Below, piece by piece: positions 28,611-37,701 of a stretch of DNA of 64,000 bases. Below the pieces are notes generated by a model. The model saw only the letters and a program-made list of their open reading frames with translations. It made no database searches and was not told the origin of the DNA. Both the position numbers and the translations under genes were made by a program. This DNA comes from an uncultured Pelagibacteraceae bacterium (GTDB taxonomy: Bacteria; Pseudomonadota; Alphaproteobacteria; Pelagibacterales; Pelagibacteraceae), in the NCBI GenBank assembly GCA_902514945.1, contig CABXSO010000002.1, forward strand, positions 1-64,000, given 5' to 3'. Numbering within the stretch: position 1 is the stretch's first letter; every line of letters starts with the position of its first letter.

Positions 28611-29128
28611 ATTAGCTTTTTTGACATTGGTTTAGTCATAGATGAAAATGTATCTTCTATCTTGCCTTCTTTATTAATTAAAATTTTGTAAAAATTCCAC
28701 TTAGGAACAGCTGATTTACCGTGATTTTCTTTTGCCCATTTGAAGATTTCATGAGCATTTTCACCTTTAACCTCTGTTATAGCTGTCAATGGAAAGTTAA
28801 TATTAAAATTTACTTCACAAAATTCTTTTACTTCTTCATTATTATTTTTTTCTTGATTAAATGAATTGGATGGAACTCCAAGTACAATCAAACCTTTTTC
28901 TTTATATAAGTCCCATAATTTCTGTAATTCATCATATTGTCTTGTGAAACCACAATAACTAGCTGTATTTACAACTAAAATAACTTTATTTTTGTAATCT
29001 TTGAAATCAATTGTCTCACCAGTTATATCTTTAATGCTGAAATCGTAAATTTTTTTCTCATAATTTGCAGTAGCTGAATTTTTAAAAAAAAACATAATTA
29101 TAGTTAATAGAAATATTATTTTTCTCAT
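28586..29128 (-). CDS. Glutathione peroxidase family protein, exported
   Basis: Thiol peroxidase that reduces hydroperoxides. The active-site cysteine is in 'VNTASYCGFTRQYDEL' (Cys, not selenocysteine); 'LGVPSNSFNQE' holds the conserved Gln/Asn region and 'VPKWNFYKILI' the Trp-Asn pair. A hydrophobic signal (about residues 1-21, ending 'NSATA') predicts periplasmic location. 180 residues is usual. Its start overlaps the nhaA stop by 4 nt, so it is the last gene of a nhaA-gpx unit. Confidence 0.93.
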   Translation of the reverse strand: MRKIIFLLTIIMFFFKNSATANYEKKIYDFSIKDITGETIDFKDYKNKVILVVNTASYCGFTRQYDELQKLWDLYKEKGLIVLGVPSNSFNQEKNNNEEVKEFCEVNFNINFPLTAITEVKGENAHEIFKWAKENHGKSAVPKWNFYKILINKEGKIEDTFSSMTKPMSKKLIKTIENIL

Positions 29129-30306
29129 TTGTTAGGTTTATTTGGTGTAAGTAATATCAAAAAATAACCAAATAAAGTGGATAATAAAGACCCAGTTAAT
29201 ACTCCAATTTTAACACCATCCATATATTGCATGGTTTCAGCGAATGCCAAATTTCCTACAAATAAACTCATTGTAAAACCAATCCCTGTGAGAACTCCCA
29301 CACCATAAAAATTATACCAACTCGTATTACTGGGCATTTGAGCTATTTTTGTTTTTATTGCTACATATGAAAAAATAAATACACCTAATTGTTTACCTAG
29401 AAATAATCCTAACACAATACCCAGAGGTACTTTATCGAGTAATGATGCAAAAGATAAGCCTTCTAAGGAGACACCGGCGTTTGCAAAAGCAAATAAAGGC
29501 ATTATCCCAAAAGCAACATAAGGACTTATTGCATGTTCAATTTTGATTAAAAGAGAAAAATCTTTTTCTTTTTTGCGGTGAGGTATTGTCATCGCTAGCA
29601 AAACACCAGCAATTGTTGCATGTATTCCAGAATTGTGAGTAAAATCCCAAAGGAAAATACCAATAATTAGATAAGGTAAAAATTTTTTAATATTAAATTT
29701 ATTTATTACCAGTAATATCAAAAATGCTAACAGCATTAGACTTAGATATTTAATACTTAAGTCCCCGGAATAAAATAGGGCTATGATTACAATAGCACCC
29801 AAATCATCAATTATTGCTAGAGCTGTCAAAAAAACTTTTAATGATAAAGGTACCCTTTTTCCTAATAATGATAATACACCAAGTGAAAAAGCAATATCGG
29901 TAGCAGATGGTATTGCCCAGCCATTCATTGTTTCGCTATCCCCAAAATTGATAAACACGTAAAATAGTGCAGGAACTAACATTCCACCCACTGCTGCGAT
30001 TATAGGCAGTAATGCCTGTTTTATATTAGAAAGTTCACCTTGTAAAAATTCTCTTTTAATTTCCAAAGTAACAAAAAAAAAGAATATTGCCATTAAAGCA
30101 TCATTTATCCAATGAATAACTGATAATTTAAGTCCAAAGTTGTTAATACCAACGAATAAATATTGATTTAAAGTCGAAAAATATAATTCTGATAAACCTG
30201 AATTGCTTATTATTAATGCAATAACTGCCGCAAATAACAAAACTAATCCGCTAGCAGCTTCAAGTTTAAAAAACCAAATAAATGGTTTTGATAAATAACT
30301 AATCAT
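29125..30306 (-). CDS. nhaA: Na+/H+ antiporter NhaA
   Basis: Exchanges protons for sodium across the inner membrane in pH and salt control, which fits a marine cell. The 393-residue protein has about twelve helices, the ion-binding aspartate pair in 'ALAIIDDLGAIVIIALFYS', 'ATDIAFSLGVL' and 'GVLTGIGFTMSLFVGNLAF'. It overlaps gpx by 4 nt and follows the zinc-ribbon gene by 1 bp. Confidence 0.97.
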   Translation of the reverse strand: MISYLSKPFIWFFKLEAASGLVLLFAAVIALIISNSGLSELYFSTLNQYLFVGINNFGLKLSVIHWINDALMAIFFFFVTLEIKREFLQGELSNIKQALLPIIAAVGGMLVPALFYVFINFGDSETMNGWAIPSATDIAFSLGVLSLLGKRVPLSLKVFLTALAIIDDLGAIVIIALFYSGDLSIKYLSLMLLAFLILLVINKFNIKKFLPYLIIGIFLWDFTHNSGIHATIAGVLLAMTIPHRKKEKDFSLLIKIEHAISPYVAFGIMPLFAFANAGVSLEGLSFASLLDKVPLGIVLGLFLGKQLGVFIFSYVAIKTKIAQMPSNTSWYNFYGVGVLTGIGFTMSLFVGNLAFAETMQYMDGVKIGVLTGSLLSTLFGYFLILLTPNKPNK

Positions 30307-30307
30307 T

Positions 30308-30754
30308 TTAATTTAGATCTTTAGCAAAAAGTATTAAATCTCTCAAGGTTTCAAATAAATTATATAATATAAGTTCTAAATCAGGAAAAATATTACTTAA
30401 AGGACCCTTAAATGTATCTAATAAAATTATAATTGCCATAAAAGTTATTATAGAGACAATTATATAACTTAAAAATTTTCCAAAAGTAAAATTATTTTTT
30501 GGTTTGTATTTTACTAACTCTGATCTTGGTTTTATAGGGACATCAGATAGTGATTTATCTGTATTCTCATCTTTGTATAAAATCTTTTTTTGTTTAACAG
30601 GCTTATTAATTAAAGGTTCTATTGGATTATTGTCATTTTTATTAAAGAACCACGTTTGATCACATGATCCACATTTCAATAATCTACCTTTATCTGGAAT
30701 TAATTTTTCATCTACTTCGAATTTTTTTTCACAACATGGACAAATTATAATCAT
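30308..30754 (-). CDS. Zinc-ribbon membrane protein (MJ0042-type finger)
   Basis: The first 40 residues form a CxxC...CxxC ribbon ('ICPCCEKKF', 'LKCGSCDQTWFF') of the type found at the N-terminus of many alphaproteobacterial membrane proteins. One membrane helix lies at about residues 95-115; the rest is polar. The function of this family is not known. First gene of a likely three-gene unit with nhaA and gpx. Confidence 0.85.
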   Translation of the reverse strand: MIIICPCCEKKFEVDEKLIPDKGRLLKCGSCDQTWFFNKNDNNPIEPLINKPVKQKKILYKDENTDKSLSDVPIKPRSELVKYKPKNNFTFGKFLSYIIVSIITFMAIIILLDTFKGPLSNIFPDLELILYNLFETLRDLILFAKDLN

Positions 30755-30810
30755 TAGCTTTATATAACAGATTCTGATTAAAAATCCCTTGTTTTACACA
30801 TCTTTATACA

Positions 30811-30838
30811 TTGAAAAAATAAATAACTACTGTATTAG
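30811..30838 (+). promoter_or_regulatory. Likely promoter of tRNA-Pro and the following gene
   Basis: TTGAAA, a 16-bp spacer and TATTAG end 9 bp before the tRNA-Pro 5' end, a fitting position for a start site. Both boxes are imperfect. Confidence 0.4.
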
Positions 30839-30847
30839 TACTTCATT

Positions 30848-30924
<77 letters not shown>

Positions 30925-30927
30925 TTT

Positions 30928-31212
30928 ATGAAAAAAAAAGCAAAAATTTACAAACCCAATAAAACTGCCATGCAATCAGGACTAGGTAAAACAGATAAAT
31001 GGATATTGGAATTTGAGACTGATAACCCAACAAAAAACCCACTAATGGGTTGGGAAAGTTCTGCTGATACTTATTCAGAATTAAAACTAGAGTTTTCAAC
31101 TAAAGAATTAGCAGTGACTTATGCAAAAAAAAAGAAAATTAATTTTGAATTGATAGAACCAAAAAAAAGAAAGATCGTTAAAAAATCGTATGCGGATAAT
31201 TTTCTAAATTAA
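30928..31212 (+). CDS. NDUFS4-like accessory subunit of respiratory complex I
   Basis: A 94-residue protein of the ETC complex I subunit (NDUFS4/18-kDa) family, present in alphaproteobacteria and mitochondria, where it supports assembly of the NADH-oxidising arm. Family marks are 'AKIYKPNKTAMQSG', 'WILEFE', 'NPLMGWESSADT' and 'FSTKELAVTYAKK'. The ATG lies 3 nt after tRNA-Pro; the next in-frame ATG would remove conserved residues, so the first is kept. No ribosome-binding site fits in the gap, so the mRNA made by tRNA processing would be almost leaderless. Confidence 0.92.
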   Translation: MKKKAKIYKPNKTAMQSGLGKTDKWILEFETDNPTKNPLMGWESSADTYSELKLEFSTKELAVTYAKKKKINFELIEPKKRKIVKKSYADNFLN

Positions 31213-31216
31213 AATT

Positions 31217-32215
31217 ATGTTTAAATTTTTTACAGATAAAAGATGGCATTTGTGGAGTATTGGAGGAACAATTCTTATTTTAGCTGCTACATGGTATCAA
31301 GTTCAATTAGATGTTAGAATAAATGAATGGTTTGGTGAGTTTTATGATACCTTACAAAAAGCTCTAGCCGAACCCGGAGCGGTAACAGAAAAAGAATTTA
31401 TTGCTTATCTATTCACTTTTGCCAAAATTGCAGCTGTATATATATTGGTTGTAATTTTAAGTGACTATTTTACTAGTCACTGGACTTTTAGATGGAGGAC
31501 AGCAATGGCTGATTTTTACCATGATAAATGGGATTTTGCTTCATCAATTGAAGGAGCTTCCCAAAGAGTTCAAGAAGATACACTTAAATTTGCAAGAATA
31601 ATGGAAGGTTTAGGTGCTGAATTACTAAGAAGTGTTATGACACTAATTGCCTTTACTCCAATCTTATGGGGTTTATCTAAAAGTATAACAGTACTTCCAT
31701 GGATTGGAGAGGTTGATCATGCATTAGTTTGGGTTGCAATAATATCTGCATTAGGAGGCACATTTATACTTGCATCAGTAGGAATCAAATTGCCCGGTAT
31801 TGAATATGATATTCAAAAAGAAGAGGCAGCTTATAGAAAAGAGCTAGTGCTTGGAGAAGATTTCAAAGAAAATGCACAACCAGCTAAGATTGAGAATTTA
31901 TATGGTGGAGTAAGAAAAATTCATTACAAAATGTATTTTCATTATTTATATTTTAATGCTGTTAAATGGAGTTATTTACAAGGAATGGTCATTGTCCCTT
32001 ATTTGGCTTTAGCGCCAACAATAGTAACAGGAGCAATTACACTAGGTTTTGTTCAGCAAATTATCAGGGCTTTTGGAAGAGTAGAAACTTCATTACAATA
32101 TCTTGTTAGAAGTTGGCCAATAATAGTTGAATTAATTTCCGTGTGGAAAAGATTAACTGAGTTTGAAAATAAACTTAAAATAAATACTGAGGAAAAATCA
32201 ACAGAAAAAATCTAG
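31217..32215 (+). CDS. SbmA/BacA-like transporter protein
   Basis: A 332-residue inner-membrane protein with about six to seven hydrophobic segments. It resembles the SbmA/BacA family, proton-driven importers of peptide-type compounds: 'INEWFGEFYDTLQKAL', 'WTFRWRTAMADFYHDKW', 'RVQEDTLKFARIMEGLG' and 'SWPIIVELISVWKRLTEF'. There is no ATPase domain. Natural substrate in this organism is unknown. It starts 4 bp after the NDUFS4-like gene; its stop shares a base with the glpX start. Confidence 0.88.
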   Translation: MFKFFTDKRWHLWSIGGTILILAATWYQVQLDVRINEWFGEFYDTLQKALAEPGAVTEKEFIAYLFTFAKIAAVYILVVILSDYFTSHWTFRWRTAMADFYHDKWDFASSIEGASQRVQEDTLKFARIMEGLGAELLRSVMTLIAFTPILWGLSKSITVLPWIGEVDHALVWVAIISALGGTFILASVGIKLPGIEYDIQKEEAAYRKELVLGEDFKENAQPAKIENLYGGVRKIHYKMYFHYLYFNAVKWSYLQGMVIVPYLALAPTIVTGAITLGFVQQIIRAFGRVETSLQYLVRSWPIIVELISVWKRLTEFENKLKINTEEKSTEKI

Positions 32216-33165
32216 TGGCTTTAAAAAAAGACTTTATTAATGATATCATAACCGTAACCTCTAAAGCAGCTATATCATGCCATGAGTTTATAGGAAAAAA
32301 TGATAAAATAAATGCTGATAAAGCTGCAACAGACTCAATGAGGAATGAAATTAATAAACTTAAGATAAATGGTGAGGTTGTGATAGGCGAGGGTGAACTA
32401 GATGAAGCTCCAATGTTGTTTATTGGTGAAAAATTGGGTGTAGGTGGCAATTTAGATATCGACATTGCAGTTGACCCACTTGAAGGTACAAATTTTGTTG
32501 CTAAAAACTTACCTGGAGGACTTTCGGTAATAGCTGTTGCAGAGAAGGGGAATCTATTTAATGCACCAGAGACTTATATGGATAAAATAGCAGTCTCTAA
32601 TAAGGTACCCATAGAAGCAACAGATTTAGATTTTCCATTAGAAAAAAATATAGGTAATATAGCTGAATCATTAAATAAGAGTGTTAATGATATAACTGTT
32701 TGTCTTTTAGATCGACCTAGACATAAGGAAATAATTAATAAATTAAAACAAATGAATGTAAAAATGAGATTAATTTCAGATGGTGATATCTCTGGTGCCT
32801 TAATGGTAACGGATAAGAAGTATAATGTAGATATTTTTTTAGGAGTTGGTGGAGGTCCTGAGGGTGTTTTAGCTGCTTCGGCAATCGACGCATATGGGTG
32901 TAAATTTCAAGGAAGGTTTATTTTTGATAATGATAAAGATATCCTAAGAGCAAAACAAATGGGTATTAAAGATTTAAAAAAGAAATATAATCTAAATGAA
33001 ATCATAAAAGGGGACTCAATTTTTTGCGCAACTGGAATCACTTCTGGAGATTTAGTTAAAGGGGTTCAAATGAGAGACGATAAGTTAATCACTGAGACCT
33101 TAGTTACTCACAAAAACTCAAATATGTGTAAAATTGTAATACGAGAAGACACTATAAAAACTTGA
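32215..33165 (+). CDS. glpX: Class II fructose-1,6-bisphosphatase
   Basis: Hydrolyses fructose-1,6-bisphosphate in gluconeogenesis; some homologues also act on sedoheptulose bisphosphate. The 316-residue product shows 'KAATDSMRNEIN', 'GEGELDEAPMLFIGE', 'IAVDPLEGTNFVAKN', 'LISDGDISGAL' and 'GVGGGPEGVLAASA'. The start is a GTG; it abuts the SbmA-like gene (1-nt overlap), implying coupled translation. In alphaproteobacteria this gene often follows hom, but hom lies elsewhere in this window. Confidence 0.95.
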   Translation: MALKKDFINDIITVTSKAAISCHEFIGKNDKINADKAATDSMRNEINKLKINGEVVIGEGELDEAPMLFIGEKLGVGGNLDIDIAVDPLEGTNFVAKNLPGGLSVIAVAEKGNLFNAPETYMDKIAVSNKVPIEATDLDFPLEKNIGNIAESLNKSVNDITVCLLDRPRHKEIINKLKQMNVKMRLISDGDISGALMVTDKKYNVDIFLGVGGGPEGVLAASAIDAYGCKFQGRFIFDNDKDILRAKQMGIKDLKKKYNLNEIIKGDSIFCATGITSGDLVKGVQMRDDKLITETLVTHKNSNMCKIVIREDTIKT

Positions 33166-33200
33166 TAAATATTATTTTATACAATAAAAGATCCAAGTTT

Positions 33201-33275
33201 GGTCCCTTCGTCTATCGGTTAGGACACGTGGTTTTCATCCTCGAAAGAGGGGTTCGATTCCCCTAGGGACCGCCA
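33201..33275 (+). tRNA. tRNA-Glu (UUC)
   Basis: Acceptor ggtccct / agggacc, anticodon loop ttttcat giving UUC, T arm aggggttcgattcccct, encoded CCA. The middle pair of the anticodon stem (cgtgg / cctcg) is a U-U mismatch. The next ATG is 5 nt after the CCA. Confidence 0.96.
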
Positions 33276-33280
33276 AAAGA

Positions 33281-33544
33281 ATGCCTCATTATGTATATAT
33301 GCTTAAAAGCATATCCCATTCAAAAACCAAAACATACGTTGGATATAGTGTTAATTATAAAAATAGACTAGTTAAACATAATTTAGGTCTGGGAGCCAAG
33401 TCTACAAAAGGTTATCAATGGATATTAATTTATAAAAAGCTTTTTAAATCTAAATCAAAAGCACTTAAATTTGAATATGAGCTTAAAAAAAATAGAAAAA
33501 TACGGTTAACTATATTACAAGAATATAATGAGCAAAGATCTTAA
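33281..33544 (+). CDS. GIY-YIG domain protein (YhbQ/UPF0213 type)
   Basis: A stand-alone GIY-YIG nuclease-fold protein of 87 residues. Catalytic positions are visible: 'HYVYMLKS' and 'TYVGYSVN' (the two strands), Arg in 'KNRLVKHN', and the metal-binding Glu in 'LKFEYELKK'. Cellular substrates for this small class are unclear; roles in DNA repair or mobility have been proposed. It starts 5 nt after tRNA-Glu and overlaps the following glycosyltransferase gene by 17 nt. Confidence 0.9.
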   Translation: MPHYVYMLKSISHSKTKTYVGYSVNYKNRLVKHNLGLGAKSTKGYQWILIYKKLFKSKSKALKFEYELKKNRKIRLTILQEYNEQRS

Positions 33545-35645
33545 AATTGCTACTATATTACCTTATAAAGAAAATTACACATTTAACAAAGCTCAAGCTG
33601 CCGCAATATGGGTATGTGATTTTTTTAAATTTTCAAAGTTTAAAAATAAAAATTATATTTTTGGAAATACAAAAGGAAAAGATTATCTAACAAAAAATTA
33701 TGTTAATATTAATATTAATAATCTTAAATCAAAATTTTCAAGTTCCACACACGAGTATTGTAAAAATTTCATAAAAAGAACAGAAAACGTATATTTTGAT
33801 ATTATAGAAATACATAATAGACCTCTAGTTTTTAATATCTTAAAAAAGGAAATAAATACGAAATACATTGTGTACTTTCATAATGATCCGCTATCAATGA
33901 ATGGATCAAAAACTATTAATGAAAGATTAAGACTATTAGATGAAATTGATAAAATTATTTTTGTGAGCAAATGGGTGCAAAACCGATTTTTCTTAAATCT
34001 AGATAAGAAACTAATTAACAAAACAGAAGTAGTTTATCCCAGTATCCATAAAGAAAAAAAGATTTTTAAAAAAGAAAAAAAAATTACTTTTGTAGGAAAA
34101 TTAAATCAATCCAAAGGTTACGATATTTATAAGGATGCAGTAATTAAAATTTTAGATGAGTTCAATAACTGGAAAGCCTACTCCATAGGTGATGAAAGCA
34201 GAAGTAGACCAATGATAAATCATAAAAATCATATAGAATTAGGTTTTTTAAAACATAAAAAAGTTTTAGAATTTTTGAATAAATCAGAAATAGCAGTAGT
34301 TCCATCTAGATGGGAAGAGCCATTTGGTAGAACAGCGTTAGAATCCTCATCGCGGGCATGCGCAACTATTATTTCAAATAAGGGTGGCCTACCAGAAACC
34401 ACTGATTATTGCGTTACATTAAAAAAATTAAACTCACATGAATTATATTTACAAATCAAAAAATTAATCAAGAATGAAAAATTTAGAAAAAAGATTCAAT
34501 ACGATGGTTTTAAAAAAGTTAAACATCTTATTAAAGAAAACTCAAAGTTTATAGACAAAATACGAGAAAACTGTGCGCAAAAATTTAATCTAAACTTTAT
34601 TAGAAATAAATTAAGAATTATAAATATTTACAATACAGGACAAAAACTTAATCATAGATTATACAATATTTCCCTTGGTAAAAAATTCACCAATGGATTT
34701 ATAAGAAATGGTCATGATGTATTAGAAATTAGTGATAGAGATTTTATTAGACAAAATAGAACCTTTTCTTTAAAAAATAGCTCATCAAAATTTCAAGATT
34801 TCTTAACAGAAACTTTTAAAAATTATAATCCTGATTTACTTTTTTTTGGTCATACAAAAAATATTGATTTAGAAACAATTGATTTATTTAGAGCAATAAA
34901 TAATAACATTATAATTTCTCAATGGAATGAGGATCCTATTATGCCAAGTTTAGATTATTCAAAGACAAATATTAGAAATATATCTTATTATGCTAACTTA
35001 GTAGACCATAACTTTATTACAACCGATCCAAGTGTATTTATAAAACAAAATCCAAAAGTTAAAAATTTACATTTTTTCTTTGTTCCTGTTGATAGAAATA
35101 TTGAGTGTTTTGATGTTTATAAATTAAATCCCACAAGAGATATTTTTTACGCTATGAGTCATGGTGTAAATAGAGCCAAGCTTAAAAAAGGTAAAACAGA
35201 TAGTAGAATTAATTTTTTAAATAATTTAATCAAAAGAATTGACGACATCAATTATGATTTTTATGGTTTTGCTAATAAAGAACCCATATGGGGTGACAAT
35301 TTTTATAAAGCTTTAGTAAATTCTAAAATGGGACTAAATCTAAGCAGGGGATTACCTACAAAATACTATTCTAGCAACAGAATTGCTTCTTTAATGGGTA
35401 ATGGGCTTTTAACATTTATTGATAAAAAAACACAAATGTGTGATTTTTTTAATAATAATGAAATCATTTTTTATAATGACATAAATGATTTATCTGAAAA
35501 AATTAAATTTTATAAAAAAAATGAAAAATCTAGAATAAAAATTGCCAGAAATGGTAAGAAAAAATATTTCAAACTTTTTAATGAATTAAAAACCACAAAG
35601 TATATAATTGACAAATCCTTGGGCAATAAGACGAATTTATATTGA
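33528..35645 (+). CDS. Double-domain glycosyltransferase (GT4-like, two modules)
   Basis: A 705-residue protein with two GT-B-type modules. In the first (about 1-345) 'KKITFVGKLNQSKGYDIY' starts the nucleotide-sugar domain and 'VVPSRWEEPFGRTALESS' (about 258-275) is the E-x7-E-type donor site. The second (about 360-700) has 'MSHGVNRAKLKKG', 'GLNLSRGLPTKYYSSNRIASL' region and 'YNDINDLSEKI', like the C-terminal domains of spore-coat/CgeB-type transferases. No membrane helices. Probably builds surface polysaccharide with the GT2 gene that follows. Donor and acceptor sugars cannot be told from sequence. Confidence 0.85.
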   Translation: MSKDLKIATILPYKENYTFNKAQAAAIWVCDFFKFSKFKNKNYIFGNTKGKDYLTKNYVNININNLKSKFSSSTHEYCKNFIKRTENVYFDIIEIHNRPLVFNILKKEINTKYIVYFHNDPLSMNGSKTINERLRLLDEIDKIIFVSKWVQNRFFLNLDKKLINKTEVVYPSIHKEKKIFKKEKKITFVGKLNQSKGYDIYKDAVIKILDEFNNWKAYSIGDESRSRPMINHKNHIELGFLKHKKVLEFLNKSEIAVVPSRWEEPFGRTALESSSRACATIISNKGGLPETTDYCVTLKKLNSHELYLQIKKLIKNEKFRKKIQYDGFKKVKHLIKENSKFIDKIRENCAQKFNLNFIRNKLRIINIYNTGQKLNHRLYNISLGKKFTNGFIRNGHDVLEISDRDFIRQNRTFSLKNSSSKFQDFLTETFKNYNPDLLFFGHTKNIDLETIDLFRAINNNIIISQWNEDPIMPSLDYSKTNIRNISYYANLVDHNFITTDPSVFIKQNPKVKNLHFFFVPVDRNIECFDVYKLNPTRDIFYAMSHGVNRAKLKKGKTDSRINFLNNLIKRIDDINYDFYGFANKEPIWGDNFYKALVNSKMGLNLSRGLPTKYYSSNRIASLMGNGLLTFIDKKTQMCDFFNNNEIIFYNDINDLSEKIKFYKKNEKSRIKIARNGKKKYFKLFNELKTTKYIIDKSLGNKTNLY

Positions 35646-36499
35646 TGAAATTATCAATATTAATACCAACATTTAATAATTTACCTTATTTAAAATTTTT
35701 TCTAAATTCTATAAACAATAATTCCACATTTCATCACGAAGTAATAATTCACGTTAATGATGGTTCTGATGGCACCTTAGAATATGTTACAAACAAAAAT
35801 CTAAAATTTACTCATAGTAAAGAAAATATAGGTTTATGTAGTTCGTTAAATAATGCCTATAAATTGAGTACCTCGGATTTCATATTATATGCTCATGATG
35901 ATATGTACTTCTGTAAAAATTGGGACAAATACCTTATAGATGAAATAAAAAAACAAAGAAACAATTTTTTCTATTTGTCTGGTACAAACGTTTCCACAAG
36001 ATTTGGTTTAATAAATTATGATTGTGGAAGAGACATTGATAATTTTGATGAAAATAAATTTTTGAAATTTTGTACTGATGATACAACCCCTGATTTACAA
36101 AGTTCACATTGGGCCCCTCATCTAATTCATAGAGAGTTATGGAATAAAATTGAGGGTTTTAGTGAAGAATTTAATCCCGGTGATGGATCTGATCCTGATT
36201 TCTGTATGAAATTATGGCTCAATAATGTAAGAGTTTTTAAGGGTATATCTAAATTTAAAGTTTACCATTTTAACTCACTAACAACTAGAAATAATAAAAT
36301 AAAATTAAATAATGGAACCAAAACTTTTTTGCTAAAGTACGGATTTAATCCAAGATTTTTTAGAAAATATTATTTAAAAGGTAACAATTCAATAATACCT
36401 TATAATGGTTCTCTAGATGATCCAAAATTAAATTTTTTAATGTTGTTTGATTTGCTAATCAATAAAGTTAAGTATATTTTTAATAAAATTAAATCTTAA
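35645..36499 (+). CDS. Family 2 glycosyltransferase
   Basis: GT-A fold enzyme that transfers a sugar from a nucleotide donor. N-terminal 'LSILIPTFNNLPYL', 'NDGSDGTLEYV', 'SKENIGLCSSLNNAY' and the DxD-type 'YAHDDMYF' mark the family; 'HLIHRELWNKIEGFSEEFNPGD' type text holds the acceptor-side aspartates. I choose the ATG that overlaps the previous stop (TGATG) rather than the TTG one codon earlier. 284 residues. Part of the small surface-sugar cassette; the convergent integrase overlaps its end by 11 nt. Confidence 0.9.
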   Translation: MKLSILIPTFNNLPYLKFFLNSINNNSTFHHEVIIHVNDGSDGTLEYVTNKNLKFTHSKENIGLCSSLNNAYKLSTSDFILYAHDDMYFCKNWDKYLIDEIKKQRNNFFYLSGTNVSTRFGLINYDCGRDIDNFDENKFLKFCTDDTTPDLQSSHWAPHLIHRELWNKIEGFSEEFNPGDGSDPDFCMKLWLNNVRVFKGISKFKVYHFNSLTTRNNKIKLNNGTKTFLLKYGFNPRFFRKYYLKGNNSIIPYNGSLDDPKLNFLMLFDLLINKVKYIFNKIKS

Positions 36500-37442
36500 T
36501 TTTATTTAACGCATTATTTTTAAATAGATTTGCCTCTTTTATATATCTTCTAACCATCTGGGTTGTTTTGTGACCTGTCATCGCCATTATGCTACGTTCA
36601 TCAGCTCCAGATTCGGCAGCAACAGTTGCAAAACCTGATCTCAAACTATGACCAGCAAAATTTTTATTTTCGATACCTGCTAAGTTCAAATATTCTTTGA
36701 TCAGCAAAACTACAGATTGATCAGTTAATCTTTTGTCAGTGAACGATAAACCTTTAGAAAATCTTCTAAAAATTGGTCCAGATTTAATTTTAGAAATTTC
36801 TAACCATTTTTTAAGATTGACAATTGGACAATAAGTTTCATTAGTGAAGTAGGGTAGTCCTTTAATCATCCCTTCGCCGTATTGATCTGTTTTTGATTTT
36901 TTAATGGTAATTTTGAGCCCCTCAGGTATAAATTCTAAATCATCATAATCAATTGAAATAAGCTCAGTTCGTCTAAATCCACCTCCAAAGCCGACTAAGA
37001 TTATTGACTTATCTCTAAATTTCTTAATATCACCAATTTTTTGTTCATTTATTACATTAATTATTGATTTTAAATGATTGATTAATAGAGGTTTTTTACC
37101 TTTCTGAATACTTCCTTTCACCCTTCTTATTCCCATTAAGTTTTCAACAATGATTGGATGTTTTGTATCTAAATAATGCCCTTTAAGTTTATGAACCATG
37201 CTAATTGATACTAACCGTCTTCTTAAAGTGCTAATTTTGGAATTTTTAGAAAGATTTGTAAGGTATAAAGAAACTATTTTAGGCTCAGAAGGTAAAGAAT
37301 TTAAATTATGTCTAGAACAAAAAGCTGCAAAATCTTTGAAGTCTGATTTATATGCTCTTAAAGTATTATTTGCCTTTGAGTTTTTAAGATTATTAATAGT
37401 TGCCTCATGAAGCAATTTTAGGTCTGTTGTAAGTTCATTCAT
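36489..37442 (-). CDS. Tyrosine recombinase / integrase
   Basis: Site-specific recombinase of the XerD/phage-integrase family, 317 residues. An N-terminal core-binding domain (about 1-105, 'NTLRAYKSDFKDFAAFC') precedes the catalytic domain with all key residues: Arg158 in 'GFRRTELI', His265-x-x-Arg268 in 'GHSLRSGF', His291 in 'MTGHKT' and the nucleophile Tyr300 in 'VRRYIKEA'. It lies at the edge of the glycosyltransferase cassette and near a strand-bias switch. It could be an island integrase or a resident recombinase. I found no flanking repeats by eye. Confidence 0.93.
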   Translation of the reverse strand: MNELTTDLKLLHEATINNLKNSKANNTLRAYKSDFKDFAAFCSRHNLNSLPSEPKIVSLYLTNLSKNSKISTLRRRLVSISMVHKLKGHYLDTKHPIIVENLMGIRRVKGSIQKGKKPLLINHLKSIINVINEQKIGDIKKFRDKSIILVGFGGGFRRTELISIDYDDLEFIPEGLKITIKKSKTDQYGEGMIKGLPYFTNETYCPIVNLKKWLEISKIKSGPIFRRFSKGLSFTDKRLTDQSVVLLIKEYLNLAGIENKNFAGHSLRSGFATVAAESGADERSIMAMTGHKTTQMVRRYIKEANLFKNNALNKIKI

Positions 37443-37523
37443 ATAATTACTATTGATAACAATTAATTATCATTAGTAATATATTAAGTGATTTATAATG
37501 TCAATAGTTTAAATTATAAATTT

Positions 37524-37700
37524 ATGGGTTCAATTGATGGTGAGATTCCAGCTGTGTGGTTTTTGATAAGCTCAATTGGTTTTATTATTTTGAGTTTCAT
37601 TCAATATAGAAATACTGGTAAGAGTATTAATACAATTTTTTTAAGCATAATGGCCATTTTGTTTTTATTTAGCTATTTTATATTGCTTTTTAAAACCTGA
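37524..37700 (+). CDS. Small membrane protein, unknown
   Basis: A protein of 58 residues from the ATG, or 70 from an upstream GTG at 37488. Two hydrophobic stretches, 'PAVWFLISSIGFIILSF' and 'IFLSIMAILFLFSYFILLF', are joined by a polar turn 'QYRNTGKSINT'. I prefer the ATG because the extension is polar and Asn-rich with no obvious role. Divergent from the integrase. No family recognised; the layout suggests a helical hairpin in the membrane. Confidence 0.5.
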   Translation: MGSIDGEIPAVWFLISSIGFIILSFIQYRNTGKSINTIFLSIMAILFLFSYFILLFKT

Positions 37701-37701
37701 T

